A stretch of DNA of 39,116 nt from Akkermansiaceae bacterium UBA5020. GTDB taxonomy: Bacteria > Verrucomicrobiota > Verrucomicrobiia > Verrucomicrobiales > DEV007. Each line of letters opens with the position of its first letter. Within the stretch, counting starts at the first letter, position 1. Positions 7,681 through 15,470 of this stretch are shown here, in pieces. The notes beneath the pieces were generated by a model. The model saw nothing but the letters and a program-made list of their open reading frames with translations. It made no database searches and was not told where the DNA came from. The DNA lies in NCBI GenBank assembly GCA_002396885.1, contig DGXY01000110.1, forward strand, positions 39,128 through 78,243, given 5' to 3'. The translations under genes were made by a program, and so were the position numbers.

Positions 7681-7812
7681 TCATGTTGGGCCGCTGCCCG
7701 AACGATTGTCACGCTCGACCTGAAGTCCGAGGCATTGGCAGCCGAAAACGACCGTGAGAATTCCCAACACGAACAGGAACGGAAGACACCAACGCTTGGG
7801 AAGGGTTTCCAT
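7681..7812 (-). CDS. Possible 43-aa single-span membrane peptide
   Basis: A short ORF starting 13 bases after the FAD oxidoreductase stop and ending 61 bases before the methyltransferase start. The product begins METLPKRWCLPFLF, has one hydrophobic stretch (about residues 9-30, ending VVFGCQCLGL) and a polar tail (QVERDNRSGSGPT). The positive-inside start and the fit in an otherwise empty operon gap support a real small membrane protein. There is no recognised family, and the length allows chance. Confidence 0.4.
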   Translation of the reverse strand: METLPKRWCLPFLFVLGILTVVFGCQCLGLQVERDNRSGSGPT

Positions 7813-7825
7813 GGGATAGAGACAG

Positions 7826-9007
7826 TCACGCCCCGACAAGGACGAGGAGGAAGTGCATCGCAAAGGCAAGGGCCGGATCACCTCCCCGGCGGGTGTCGAG
7901 CGAAGAGCGCACCATTTCGGGCAATCTCGCGAAGGACAAGGCGGGCAGGAGCACGCCCCGCAACGGACTGCGCAGAAGCGATGCGGTGAGGTGGGTAAAG
8001 CCGCGATAGGGCCGCGCGAGCCGGGTCGCCTCGCGAACGTAGGTCTCCGCCGCCACGGCTTGCGGGATACCGTCGCGAAGGTCCGAGATGAGCGCGCGCG
8101 CCGCGCACTCGGCGGTGAGGATGCCATGGGTCATGCCCATGCCGGCGATGGGATCAAGGCTCTCAGCCGCGTCTCCGATGAGATAGACGGAATCGTGAAG
8201 GTAGCTGCGCCGGATCGATCCGACCGGGCCGATCTGCAGCGGTTTGCCGACAGGAGCGCCGTCGAATCCGGATTTCTCCATCGCCTCGGCGAGCAAAGAG
8301 GAGCGCCAATCCGGATCCTGCAGCGGCAGGACACGTTCCTTCTCCGCGAGGAAGGCAACATTGAGATGGCGGGGACCCACCGGTGTGCAATTGATTTCGA
8401 AGCCGTCCTTCAAGATCACGACCACCTCTCCCGAGTGCTGTTCATACCGGCCTTCGAGCAAAAAGCTGATGCCCCACATCCCTTTGTCTCTGACCTGCTT
8501 CGGGATCCGCAGGCGGGCGGCATTCGGGGAATTCGACCCATCGGCAAGGACGAGGCGTTTGGCTTGCAGCGATTCGCCATTGTCGAGCCGGATAAGAAAT
8601 CCGCCATCTTGACGCTCGAGTCCCGAGACCGCCACATCAAAAAACGAGGTCACCGATGGCAGCGCGGCGGCATGCTCGGCGAGGAGGCAATCGAGATGGT
8701 AGCGCTGGATACCGACCCCCTTGAGCTTCCGCCGCCGTGTCGAGGAGAAGGCGAAGTGCCGACCTTTCAGATCGATCCGATAGGAGTAGAAGGGCGTGCC
8801 CTCCAGATTCGCGAGGGCCTCGCCAAGTCCGAGCCGGGAGAGGGCTTCCAAGGCGATGTCGGAGACGCCTTCCCCGCAGGCCTTGCGCCGGGGAAACTCC
8901 TCCCGCTCGATCAGAGCGACGCGGATCCCCTCGCGCCCCAGAAATCCGGCAGCCGTCGCTCCTGAAATCGAGGCACCGATCACGGCGACATCGTAGGTTT
9001 CACCCAT
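7826..9007 (-). CDS. FAD-dependent oxidoreductase of the geranylgeranyl-reductase/PHBH-like type
   Basis: A 393-residue flavoprotein. It has an N-terminal dinucleotide-binding motif (DVAVIGASISGATAAG, with GASISG in place of GxGxxG), an acidic end of strand 2 (ALIEREEFPRRKACGEG) and the second FAD motif (LIGDAAESLDPIAGMGMTHGI) in the last third. The CGEGVSD segment and overall length match the NAD(P)/FAD-dependent oxidoreductases often found beside type III PKS and UbiE-like methyltransferase genes. Those enzymes are thought to hydroxylate or reduce the polyketide ring or chain. It starts 53 bases after the GNAT-type gene and could be in the same transcript. The family is secure; the reaction is inferred from context. 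Confidence 0.86.
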   Translation of the reverse strand: MGETYDVAVIGASISGATAAGFLGREGIRVALIEREEFPRRKACGEGVSDIALEALSRLGLGEALANLEGTPFYSYRIDLKGRHFAFSSTRRRKLKGVGIQRYHLDCLLAEHAAALPSVTSFFDVAVSGLERQDGGFLIRLDNGESLQAKRLVLADGSNSPNAARLRIPKQVRDKGMWGISFLLEGRYEQHSGEVVVILKDGFEINCTPVGPRHLNVAFLAEKERVLPLQDPDWRSSLLAEAMEKSGFDGAPVGKPLQIGPVGSIRRSYLHDSVYLIGDAAESLDPIAGMGMTHGILTAECAARALISDLRDGIPQAVAAETYVREATRLARPYRGFTHLTASLLRSPLRGVLLPALSFARLPEMVRSSLDTRRGGDPALAFAMHFLLVLVGA

Positions 9008-9060
9008 AATCTTCAGAACGAAGGAATCAGAAAGTTCTTAGAAAACTTCTTTCAACCTTT

Positions 9061-10035
9061 TCACCCCACCCAAAGCACCCCGATCCGCTTTTCACAACGA
9101 TCCGCCCAACGCTCCTTGTAGGGGGAGTGCATGCCAAGGTCGTAGGTGACGATGCCCCCATCGGCACAGCGGCGGAGGTTTTCGAGCTGGAGCCGGTTTC
9201 CGAGGCCAAGATCGCGGGCTTCCTCGATGTAGCTCATTTGCAGCCCACGATAGGTCGTGCCGGCGACACCGCCAAAGATGTGCGCGAGGTCGATCCCGTC
9301 ACGCCGGGCGATCAGCACCCTCAGATTTCCCGTGGCATGAAGCCCGCCAAGGAGCGTGCGGTAAAAAGCGGCGTATCCCGGCATTTGAAAAATGTCGGTG
9401 CCTTCCTGCCACTTGTAGCTCGCCCGCTGGATCGCGAGGATCCGCTCGTAGATCGCACCGGGCTCGGCGAGAGAGAGATCGAGGATTTCCAATCCGGAAA
9501 CGACTGCGCTGGCTTCGCGAAGCAAACGCCGGAACTTTTTGGATCGCCGCTCCGCCCAGGCCTCGACCCCGTCGGCGAGATCAATCTGCATCAAGTCCAT
9601 CCCTGGATACTCACGCCAGCATCGGCTGACCGGACGCAACGCCTGGAGGGCACGGTGAACGGCTCCATCGACCGTGAGACCGCCGATGAAAAAAGCCAAG
9701 GGTTGACCACGCCGCAGGCTCTCACCCCGCGCGGCGTCGCTCAGCAAGGAGACGGCGGCCTCCGGATCGCCCGCGAGGGGGCAACCGAACATCCACGAAG
9801 CCTCGAGGGGAAAGTGAATGCCGGTGGGCTCTTGCCGGGCGAAGAGGAGCCAGGCTTCCTCCCGCTCGACGATGAAGAGGTCTTCCTCCTTCGCGTTCGC
9901 CGAAACGAGGTGCTCGCGGGCGGCGAGCTGCCAAAGAGGGCCCGAACAGAATTCACAAGCGCCAGGCGTGACCGCGACGGCAACGGCATATTCCTCCGCC
10001 CGGGACCGGAATTCCGCCAGAGTGAGCCGCTTCAT
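9061..10035 (-). CDS. GNAT-fold acyltransferase-like protein (BioF2/FemAB-like, PF13480 type)
   Basis: A product of about 324 residues. The N-terminal half resembles a degenerate GNAT fold. The C-terminal half has the Acetyltransf_6 pattern: KFRRLLREA, an RILAIQRASYKWQEGTDIF helix, then AHIFGGVAGTTYRGLQMSY and a closing YDLGMHSPYKERWA. FemAB/BioF2-like proteins transfer acyl or aminoacyl groups, for example in cell-envelope or lipid modification; the substrate cannot be told here. The ATG at 10035 leaves a 22-base gap after the HtrA stop. An in-frame ATG at 10077 would overlap HtrA by 20 bases and has a GAGG-like site. It lies between the HtrA and FAD oxidoreductase genes on the same strand. 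Confidence 0.72.
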   Translation of the reverse strand: MKRLTLAEFRSRAEEYAVAVAVTPGACEFCSGPLWQLAAREHLVSANAKEEDLFIVEREEAWLLFARQEPTGIHFPLEASWMFGCPLAGDPEAAVSLLSDAARGESLRRGQPLAFFIGGLTVDGAVHRALQALRPVSRCWREYPGMDLMQIDLADGVEAWAERRSKKFRRLLREASAVVSGLEILDLSLAEPGAIYERILAIQRASYKWQEGTDIFQMPGYAAFYRTLLGGLHATGNLRVLIARRDGIDLAHIFGGVAGTTYRGLQMSYIEEARDLGLGNRLQLENLRRCADGGIVTYDLGMHSPYKERWADRCEKRIGVLWVG

Positions 10036-10057
10036 CGGCAGGCGGGCGGAAGGCGTT

Positions 10058-11614
10058 TCACGGATTGAGGAAGGCACGAATGAGACGCCCCTCGCGGCTC
10101 AGGACCATGACGGAGGTTTTGTCCTGCGGAAGATCACCCAACAGGTCGAAGAAGGTGGTGACATCAGTCACGGCATCCTGATTGATGCGATGGATGAGAT
10201 CGCCGCGCTGGAAACGCTGCGCCGCCTGGGAATCGGCCTTCACCTCGGTGATGATAATGGCGGGAGAACCGTCGGGGAGACCGAGCGAGGCGCGTTGCGC
10301 GGGGTTCAGATTCGCGACGGAAATGCCAAGAGCCTCGGCAATGGCCTGCCCGCTCGCGGCGATGTCGGAGCGGAGTTTCAAGGTGTTGGTGTCGGATTTG
10401 GCGATCGCCTTCACCGCCGCCTCCATCGACTCGCCCTTGCGGATGATCGTGAGATCGGCGACCTCACCCGACTTCTTCGACTGGATACGCGAGAGGGTCT
10501 CCTCGGCGTTGCGGATGGCCTTGCCGTCGAATTTCACGATGACATCGCCGGGCTTCAGTCCGGCCTCCTCGGCGGGAGAACCTTTGGTCACGTCCGTGAT
10601 GACGGAGCCCTGCGTGCTCGAGAGCCCGAGGGCGATGGCGTAGTTCCGGGGAATGTTGTCGACGTCGAGACCGAGGTAACCGCGGATGAGGGGACGACCG
10701 AGGACGATCGCTTCAAAGACCTCCTTCGCCTCGTTCGCGGGGATGGCGAGACCGATGCCCTGCCAAACGCGCACGTCCTCCTGTCCCGTGAAAATCGCGA
10801 CGTTGATCCCGATGATTTCGCCCTTCACATTCACGAGCGGACCACCCGAGTTCCCCGGATTGATGACGGCGTCGACCTGGAAATACTCATTCGCTCCGTC
10901 GCTGAGCTCGCGCTGTTTTGCACTGATGATGCCCTGGGTGACCGTCTCGCTCAGGCCGAAAGGATTGCCGACGGCGAGCACCATCTCGCCCACGCGGACC
11001 TTTTCGGAGTCGCCGAACGAGAGCGGTTGGAGCTTGGGGAGCGACCCGCCCTCGGGGGCCTTCAATTGGAGCACGGCGACATCGACATTCGGATCGCTCC
11101 CGATCCATTCGGCATCATACTGGCTGCCATCGTGAAGCGTCACCCGGATGATATCCACCCCCGCGACGACGTGATGATTCGTGACGATGTGGCCTTGGTC
11201 CGTGACGATCACGCCCGAGCCGAGACCGGGGGCCACGTAGCTTTCATTCTGACGGTAGCCGAACATACCGAAGGGATCGGTCGGGACGACGCGGGTGACG
11301 TTGACGTTCGTGGTCGTATCGATGCTTACCACCGAAGGCACCACGGCGTCGGTGAGGTCGGAAACGGCGCGGTTCACCTCGGCGAGGACGCCGACATTCT
11401 TCAGATCGAGCGGCTCGGCACGCAGCAGCGGCGCGGGCGTTTGCCCCTGCGCGACAAGGGGAGAATCGACCCCGATGACGGCGGCGAGAGGACGGCGACG
11501 CAGCAGGTCGAGGAGATCATATCGCTCGTTGTCACGTGGGAAGGAAAAGTAAACGAGGCCTGAAAGCGCACCAATCGAGGCAACGCCGAAGAGATGGAGG
11601 AAGAATCGAGCCAT
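10058..11614 (-). CDS. degP: HtrA/DegP-family periplasmic serine protease with two PDZ domains
   Basis: A 518-residue protease with an N-terminal membrane anchor or signal (MARFFLHLFGVASIGALSGLVYF). The trypsin-like domain carries the triad His148 (TNHHVV), Asp178 (NVDVAVL) and Ser256 (NPGNSGGPL). PDZ1 starts at about 311 (RGYLGLDV) and PDZ2 occupies about 425-518. Family members degrade or refold damaged envelope proteins. The ATG at 11614 is preferred over an in-frame start at 11737, which would add 41 residues and overlap the upstream gene. The upstream neighbour, 35 bases away, encodes an exported thioredoxin-fold protein, which suits a shared envelope-quality role. The call is very secure; DegP, DegQ and DegS cannot be told apart from sequence alone. 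Confidence 0.95.
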   Translation of the reverse strand: MARFFLHLFGVASIGALSGLVYFSFPRDNERYDLLDLLRRRPLAAVIGVDSPLVAQGQTPAPLLRAEPLDLKNVGVLAEVNRAVSDLTDAVVPSVVSIDTTTNVNVTRVVPTDPFGMFGYRQNESYVAPGLGSGVIVTDQGHIVTNHHVVAGVDIIRVTLHDGSQYDAEWIGSDPNVDVAVLQLKAPEGGSLPKLQPLSFGDSEKVRVGEMVLAVGNPFGLSETVTQGIISAKQRELSDGANEYFQVDAVINPGNSGGPLVNVKGEIIGINVAIFTGQEDVRVWQGIGLAIPANEAKEVFEAIVLGRPLIRGYLGLDVDNIPRNYAIALGLSSTQGSVITDVTKGSPAEEAGLKPGDVIVKFDGKAIRNAEETLSRIQSKKSGEVADLTIIRKGESMEAAVKAIAKSDTNTLKLRSDIAASGQAIAEALGISVANLNPAQRASLGLPDGSPAIIITEVKADSQAAQRFQRGDLIHRINQDAVTDVTTFFDLLGDLPQDKTSVMVLSREGRLIRAFLNP

Positions 11615-11649
11615 GGTCGGGAAGGAGAAAGAATAAGTGAACAACGGTT

Positions 11650-12657
11650 TCACTGTCCGGCGATCTTCGCAACGGCCGGAAAAGACTCCGCGAGACGTTG
11701 GTCCTCGGGAGAAAGGTCGTTGACGGGGACGTTCCATCGCTGTCCGGAGGCGTCTTGAACGATGACCCGTGTGGCGTCACGCTGGACAAATTTCGCGAAG
11801 ATCAGTTTTCCCCGGTAATTCGACCAATCACGATAGCCGCTCGCGACGAGCTGGGCCTTCTGGACCTTGATCGACTCGATGACGGGCGTGCAGGCACCCA
11901 CGAGCTGGTTGAAGTAATCGACCGGTCGTCCCGTCCGGTAGCCGCGGATACCCCGCTCGACTTCGCCGCCGGGATTGAAGAGAATTACGTTCGGGTAACC
12001 CTTCACCTTGAACTTGTCTTTCAAGCGCCTGAGCGCGTCGGGGGCATCGCTGTAGTTGCGCGGATAGCTGAGGTAGCAGATCACGAGATGTTCCTTCACG
12101 TATTCGTTAAAGCTTTTGGTCGAAAAGACTTCCTGGGAGAGAGCCATGGCCTGGGGATTCCACACGCCGGTGAAAAGGAGGAGAAGGGGCTTCTGCTCGC
12201 GCTGGGCCCTGTCGAAGGCGTAGTGAGGGTTGATCTCCCACCAGGCGCTCTCAGGATCGTCGGGATAGACCGGGACGCGCTCGACACGCTCGGGCTCGAT
12301 GATGCGTGCGTCGCTCTGCATTTGCGAGATCGTCGCCCCCATCGGCGGCTGGGGGGCGGTCGGCGCGACGGGAGCCGGTGAGAAATCGGCGGGAGTGGCC
12401 ACCATGGGAGCCACCGGTGCTACCCCGACCGGAGCACCCGGACCGACCGGCTCCGCCACGGGAGTGAGGTCGGGAGCGGTCGCAAACTCGCTTGCGACGG
12501 GCTGGGCCGGAGCGACCGGCATCGCCGGTCCGCCTGGAGACGTCGGCAAGGGGGGCGGCGCGATCCGCCCGGCCCCATCCTGCGCCACAAGCAACGCGCC
12601 GCCGGCCAGAAAGGCCAGCGTCGCGAGATTCGGCACGAGAGAGGCGGGTCGGCTCAT
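11650..12657 (-). CDS. Exported thioredoxin-fold protein without redox cysteines, with SHD1-like C-terminus
   Basis: A 335-residue product. The ATG at 12657 opens a signal peptide (MSRPASLVPNLATLAFLAGGALLVAQ). About 100 Pro/Ala/Val-rich residues form a flexible linker. A thioredoxin-like domain follows (about 140-265), with KPLLLLFTGVWNPQAM where redox-active members have WCxxC, and with the cis-Pro motif KGYPNVILFNPGGE intact. The last about 70 residues (YRGKLIFAKFVQRDATRVI, then VNDLSPEDQRLAESF) match the SHD1-like small beta domain common in Planctomycetes and Verrucomicrobia. Without cysteines it cannot exchange disulfides, so a structural or chaperone-like role is more likely. It is followed after 35 bases by the HtrA gene on the same strand. 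Confidence 0.82.
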   Translation of the reverse strand: MSRPASLVPNLATLAFLAGGALLVAQDGAGRIAPPPLPTSPGGPAMPVAPAQPVASEFATAPDLTPVAEPVGPGAPVGVAPVAPMVATPADFSPAPVAPTAPQPPMGATISQMQSDARIIEPERVERVPVYPDDPESAWWEINPHYAFDRAQREQKPLLLLFTGVWNPQAMALSQEVFSTKSFNEYVKEHLVICYLSYPRNYSDAPDALRRLKDKFKVKGYPNVILFNPGGEVERGIRGYRTGRPVDYFNQLVGACTPVIESIKVQKAQLVASGYRDWSNYRGKLIFAKFVQRDATRVIVQDASGQRWNVPVNDLSPEDQRLAESFPAVAKIAGQ

Positions 12658-12690
12658 GATTCCCGACAACGGTAGCAAAAACCGGATGAT

Positions 12691-12731
12691 TTGACAGGGA
12701 AATTGACAAGCGGCAAGACCCTTGCTCTGGT
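12691..12731 (+). promoter_or_regulatory. Candidate promoter of the Mrp-like operon
   Basis: Two consensus -35 hexamers ttgaca occur at 12691-12696 and 12703-12708 in the 113-base divergent gap. Seventeen bases after the second lies a poor -10 (tctggt, 12726-12731), about 40 bases before mrpE. On the other strand a gctaccgt box lies 11 bases before the thioredoxin-like gene's ATG. The -35 elements are good; the -10 is weak. Confidence 0.35.
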
Positions 12732-12770
12732 TGGAGCCCCTGACTCCAAACCCCAAACGGAGTCGCCCCC

Positions 12771-13283
12771 ATGGACCCGCGAGCTGCTCGATCGCCCCTT
12801 TACTCCGCTCTCGTGTTCGGAATGCTGATGATTGTTTGGGTGGTCTTCTCCGGATTCCTCGACTCTTTCCATCTCTCCCTCGGTCTCATTTCCTGCGGGA
12901 TCGTGACGTGGCTCTCCTCCGGACTCCTCTTCGACGACCGGTCCATCCCGATCCGTCGACGCGCCATTCAGACGCTGCGTTTTGCCTCCTACATGCTCTG
13001 GCTCACCTGGCAGATCGTCCTCTCGAACATCGCGGTGCTGAAGCTCGCCTTCGCCCCGCGCTCCGCCCTGCAGCCGCAGATCGTTCGCTACCGCACCCCG
13101 CTAAAAACGGACTTCGAAAAATTTCTCCTCGCGAACTCGATCACCCTCACCCCCGGCACCGTGACGATCAAGATTCTCGACGACATCTTTTACATCCACG
13201 CCATCGACGACGGTGCCGCCGCCGGACTCAACGGAGAGATGGACCGGCGCATCGCCCACATCTTCGCGACCAGTCATTCATGA
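12771..13283 (+). CDS. mrpE: Mrp-type Na+/H+ antiporter subunit E
   Basis: A 170-residue membrane protein with two or three N-terminal spans (LYSALVFGMLMIVWVVFSGFL, then LSLGLISCGIVTWL and a third near residue 75). A soluble tail carries the MrpE signature SITLTPGTVTIKILDDIFYIHAID. MrpE is a small accessory subunit of the cation/proton antiporter complex in the inner membrane. This is the first gene of the operon, 113 bases from the divergent thioredoxin-like gene, and its stop overlaps the mrpF start by 4 bases (ATGA). The assignment is secure. Confidence 0.92.
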   Translation: MDPRAARSPLYSALVFGMLMIVWVVFSGFLDSFHLSLGLISCGIVTWLSSGLLFDDRSIPIRRRAIQTLRFASYMLWLTWQIVLSNIAVLKLAFAPRSALQPQIVRYRTPLKTDFEKFLLANSITLTPGTVTIKILDDIFYIHAIDDGAAAGLNGEMDRRIAHIFATSHS

Positions 13284-13585
13284 CTTTCGAGCATTTCGCC
13301 ATCGGAGTCGGAATCACCCTCCTTCTCCTCATGATTCCCGCGATGCTGCGCATCGTGAACGGTCCCACCGCGCTCGACCGCATCGTCGCGGTGAACGTGA
13401 TCGGGACCAAGACGGCGGTGCTCCTCGTCGTCATCGGTGTGGTTTTCAAACAGGTCGGCATGTTCGTCGATTTTGCCCTTGCCTACGCCCTGCTCAATTT
13501 CACCGGCTCGATCGCCGCGGCCCGCTACCTGCACCGGGCGGCCCAGCGCGGTGGCGACGCCCCCAGTGGAGAGGAGGCCGACTGA
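13280..13585 (+). CDS. mrpF: Mrp-type Na+/H+ antiporter subunit F
   Basis: A 101-residue protein with three predicted membrane spans and the MrpF signature RIVNGPTALDRIVAVNVIGT near residues 24-43. The ATG overlaps the mrpE stop codon, which implies translational coupling. The tail (HRAAQRGGDAPSGEEAD) is polar. MrpF is an integral small subunit also found in Mbh/Mbx complexes. The start is fixed by the overlap and by the hydrophobic N-terminus. Confidence 0.92.
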   Translation: MTFEHFAIGVGITLLLLMIPAMLRIVNGPTALDRIVAVNVIGTKTAVLLVVIGVVFKQVGMFVDFALAYALLNFTGSIAAARYLHRAAQRGGDAPSGEEAD

Positions 13586-13589
13586 ATCC

Positions 13590-13982
13590 ATGATCCTAAC
13601 GATCCTCAGCATCGTCCTGATCCTGTCGGGACTGGTCTTTTTCTTGGGGGCGGCAGTCGGCCTGATGCGTTTCCCTGATTTCTACTCGCGCATGCACGCG
13701 GCGGGCAAGGGCGACACGCTCTCGACCCTGCTGGTGATCTCGGGTTTCGCGCTTTACCAGCTCCGCGACATCCACGATCTCTCCCACGACTGGCCTGTCC
13801 TCCTCGTCGTGCTGAAGTTGCTCGCCATCGTTGTCTTCATCTACCTGACGAGCCCGACGAGCACGAGCGCGCTCGCCGATGCCGGTTGGGAAGACGGGAT
13901 CGATCCCGTCATCGAACCGGGCCGCGAGAACCACCTTGAGGACGATTGCCACCGCACGCCCCCCTCCAGTCCACAACCCTGA
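13590..13982 (+). CDS. mrpG: Mrp-type Na+/H+ antiporter subunit G
   Basis: A 130-residue protein with three membrane spans and the MrpG signature GLMRFPDFYSRMHAAGKGDT near residues 24-43. A polar tail (after about residue 92) is longer than in minimal MrpG. A purine-rich ggagagg-type site lies about 12 bases before the ATG, overlapping the end of mrpF. The gene is 4 bases after mrpF and 6 bases before the next gene. The family is secure. Confidence 0.92.
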   Translation: MILTILSIVLILSGLVFFLGAAVGLMRFPDFYSRMHAAGKGDTLSTLLVISGFALYQLRDIHDLSHDWPVLLVVLKLLAIVVFIYLTSPTSTSALADAGWEDGIDPVIEPGRENHLEDDCHRTPPSSPQP

Positions 13983-13988
13983 GCCGCC

Positions 13989-14234
13989 GTGATCGTCACC
14001 TTTGACATCATCATCCTCGTTTTCCTCGTCATCGCGGCGATCATTTCCCTGTCGGTGAAAGACCTGCTCGCCGCGGCGATGGTCTTCGGCATCTACGGCT
14101 TCCTCATTTGCCTCCTCTGGGCTGAGATGGGCGCGGTCGACGTCGCCTTCACCGAGGCCACCGTCGGCGCCGGAGTCAGCACCGTGCTGATCATCGCCAC
14201 CATTCTCAACACCCGCAGGAGGTCGACGGACTGA
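13989..14234 (+). CDS. MbhD-like (DUF4040) antiporter subunit, equivalent to part of the MrpA C-terminus
   Basis: An 81-residue, three-span protein starting with GTG. It holds the MbhD/DUF4040 signature AAMVFGIYGFLICLLWAEMGAVDVAFTEATVGAG, split here as the core LWAEMGAVDVAFTEATVGAG. In classical Mrp systems this segment is fused to the end of the large MrpA subunit. Here it is a separate gene, as in archaeal Mbh/Mbx complexes. Its stop overlaps the next ATG by one base (TGATG). It probably forms part of the ion path beside the MrpF/G subunits. Confidence 0.87.
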   Translation: MIVTFDIIILVFLVIAAIISLSVKDLLAAAMVFGIYGFLICLLWAEMGAVDVAFTEATVGAGVSTVLIIATILNTRRRSTD

Positions 14235-15031
14235 TGAAAGCCAAGATCTTCGCCTCCATCGCCGTCACCATCACCGGCGCCATTCTGCTCTATGCAGTGA
14301 CGGATTTCCCGAATTTCGGAGATCCCCGCTCGCCCGCCAATGCCGGGGTCGAGGGCGGATCGTCCTCGGCGTCGCTCTACTACATCGAGAACACCTACCG
14401 CGACACGAAGGTGCCGAATCTCGTTACCGCCATCCTCGCCGACTACCGGGGCTATGACACCCTTTTTGAAACGGTCGTCATCTTCACCGCAGGCATGGCC
14501 ATCTTCGCGATCCTCCGGGTCCTCCGGAACGAGGACGCTCCCTCCGCCCCTGATCCCGAATCGACCAACCGAACCATCGACGGAGACCACCACCGCATCA
14601 TCGTGGGGATCACCTGCCGCATCGCCGTTCCGCTCGTGCAGATCTTCGCCCTCTATGTCGTCGCCCATGGTCACCACAGTCCGGGGGGCGGCTTCCAGGG
14701 CGGTGTCATGCTTGGGGCGAGCTTCATTCTCATCGCCCTTTCCGGATCTCTCCGCGACGCGCTCGCCCGCTTCAGCGAAGCCAGCTACATCCGCCTCGCC
14801 AGCCTCGGCATCCTCATCTATGCCGGGGTCGCCTTCCTTCCGCTCGTCTTCGGCCGCAACTTCGTCGACTACGGCGCCCTTCGCGGACTCCTCGGAACGG
14901 AAGGCGAGGAAATGGCGCGCTCCCATGGCATTTTTGGGGTCGAACTCGGGGTGGCCTTTACCGTCATGTCCGTGATGTTCGCCATTTTCGCCAATCTCTC
15001 GACCCGCGGGAGACTGAAGGGAGGACTCTAA
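14234..15031 (+). CDS. mrpB: MrpB-type subunit with N-terminal MbhE-like domain
   Basis: A 265-residue fusion. The first about 105 residues resemble MbhE, the last piece of MrpA: KIFASIAVTITGAILLYAV, a YYIENTYRDTKVPNLVTAIL segment and DTLFETVVIFTAGMAIFA. The remainder is the MnhB/MrpB domain, with VVAHGHHSPGGGFQGGVMLG at about 142-161 and a C-terminal FGVELGVAFTVMSVMFAIF. Together with the MbhD gene just upstream, it supplies everything normally at the MrpA C-terminus except the NuoL-like channel. The start is fixed by the one-base overlap with the previous stop. Confidence 0.88.
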   Translation: MKAKIFASIAVTITGAILLYAVTDFPNFGDPRSPANAGVEGGSSSASLYYIENTYRDTKVPNLVTAILADYRGYDTLFETVVIFTAGMAIFAILRVLRNEDAPSAPDPESTNRTIDGDHHRIIVGITCRIAVPLVQIFALYVVAHGHHSPGGGFQGGVMLGASFILIALSGSLRDALARFSEASYIRLASLGILIYAGVAFLPLVFGRNFVDYGALRGLLGTEGEEMARSHGIFGVELGVAFTVMSVMFAIFANLSTRGRLKGGL

Positions 15032-15044
15032 CCGCGCTCAACTG

Positions 15045-15470
15045 ATGGAGGCATTTTTCAAAGAAGCGGTCGTGCCGCACTTCAACTTCTGGATCTACGT
15101 GATCATCATGATGATCGGCCTCTGGTCGGTCATTGCGAAGAACAACCTGATCAAGAAACTCATCGGCCTCTCGATCTTCCAGACCGCGATCCTCCTGCTC
15201 TATGTTTCGCTGGGGGTGAAGGAAGGCGCGTCCATCCCCATCATCGACCACCACGCCGCCGAGCGTTCTCTCGTGGGCGATGCCGGAGCCATCAATCCCG
15301 ACCTCATCGCCAATCCCGTGCCCCACGTGCTGATGCTGACCGCGATCGTCGTCGGCGTCGCGACCCTCGGGGTGGCCCTGGCCCTCTGCCAGATGATCTA
15401 CAAGGACTTCGGCACCCTCGAGGAGGACGAGGTGCTGCAAAAAATCAAGGCGCTCCACGACGATGTCTGA
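15045..15470 (+). CDS. mrpC: Mrp-type Na+/H+ antiporter subunit C (NuoK-like)
   Basis: A 141-residue protein with three spans and NuoK/MrpC features: LWSVIAKNNLIKKLIGLSIF near residue 26, then NPVPHVLMLTAIVVGVATLG near residue 88. MrpC resembles complex I subunit NuoK and carries conserved carboxylates in the proton path. A loop between spans 2 and 3 (about 60-85) is longer than in compact NuoK. It overlaps the start of mrpD by 8 bases. The assignment is secure. Confidence 0.91.
   Translation: MEAFFKEAVVPHFNFWIYVIIMMIGLWSVIAKNNLIKKLIGLSIFQTAILLLYVSLGVKEGASIPIIDHHAAERSLVGDAGAINPDLIANPVPHVLMLTAIVVGVATLGVALALCQMIYKDFGTLEEDEVLQKIKALHDDV

Noticed and set aside
7620..7829. N-terminal extension of the methyltransferase
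   Set aside because: The added 70 residues are low-complexity and overlap the 43-aa ORF and the end of the FAD gene; family N-termini begin near 7619.
9029..9055. Imperfect inverted repeat before the FAD oxidoreductase gene
   Set aside because: The arms (agaagtt/aactttct) need a one-base bulge and no regulator gene is nearby; too weak to call an operator.
9818..11563. 581-codon plus-strand frame opposite HtrA
   Set aside because: It is the antisense shadow of an unmistakable protease gene.
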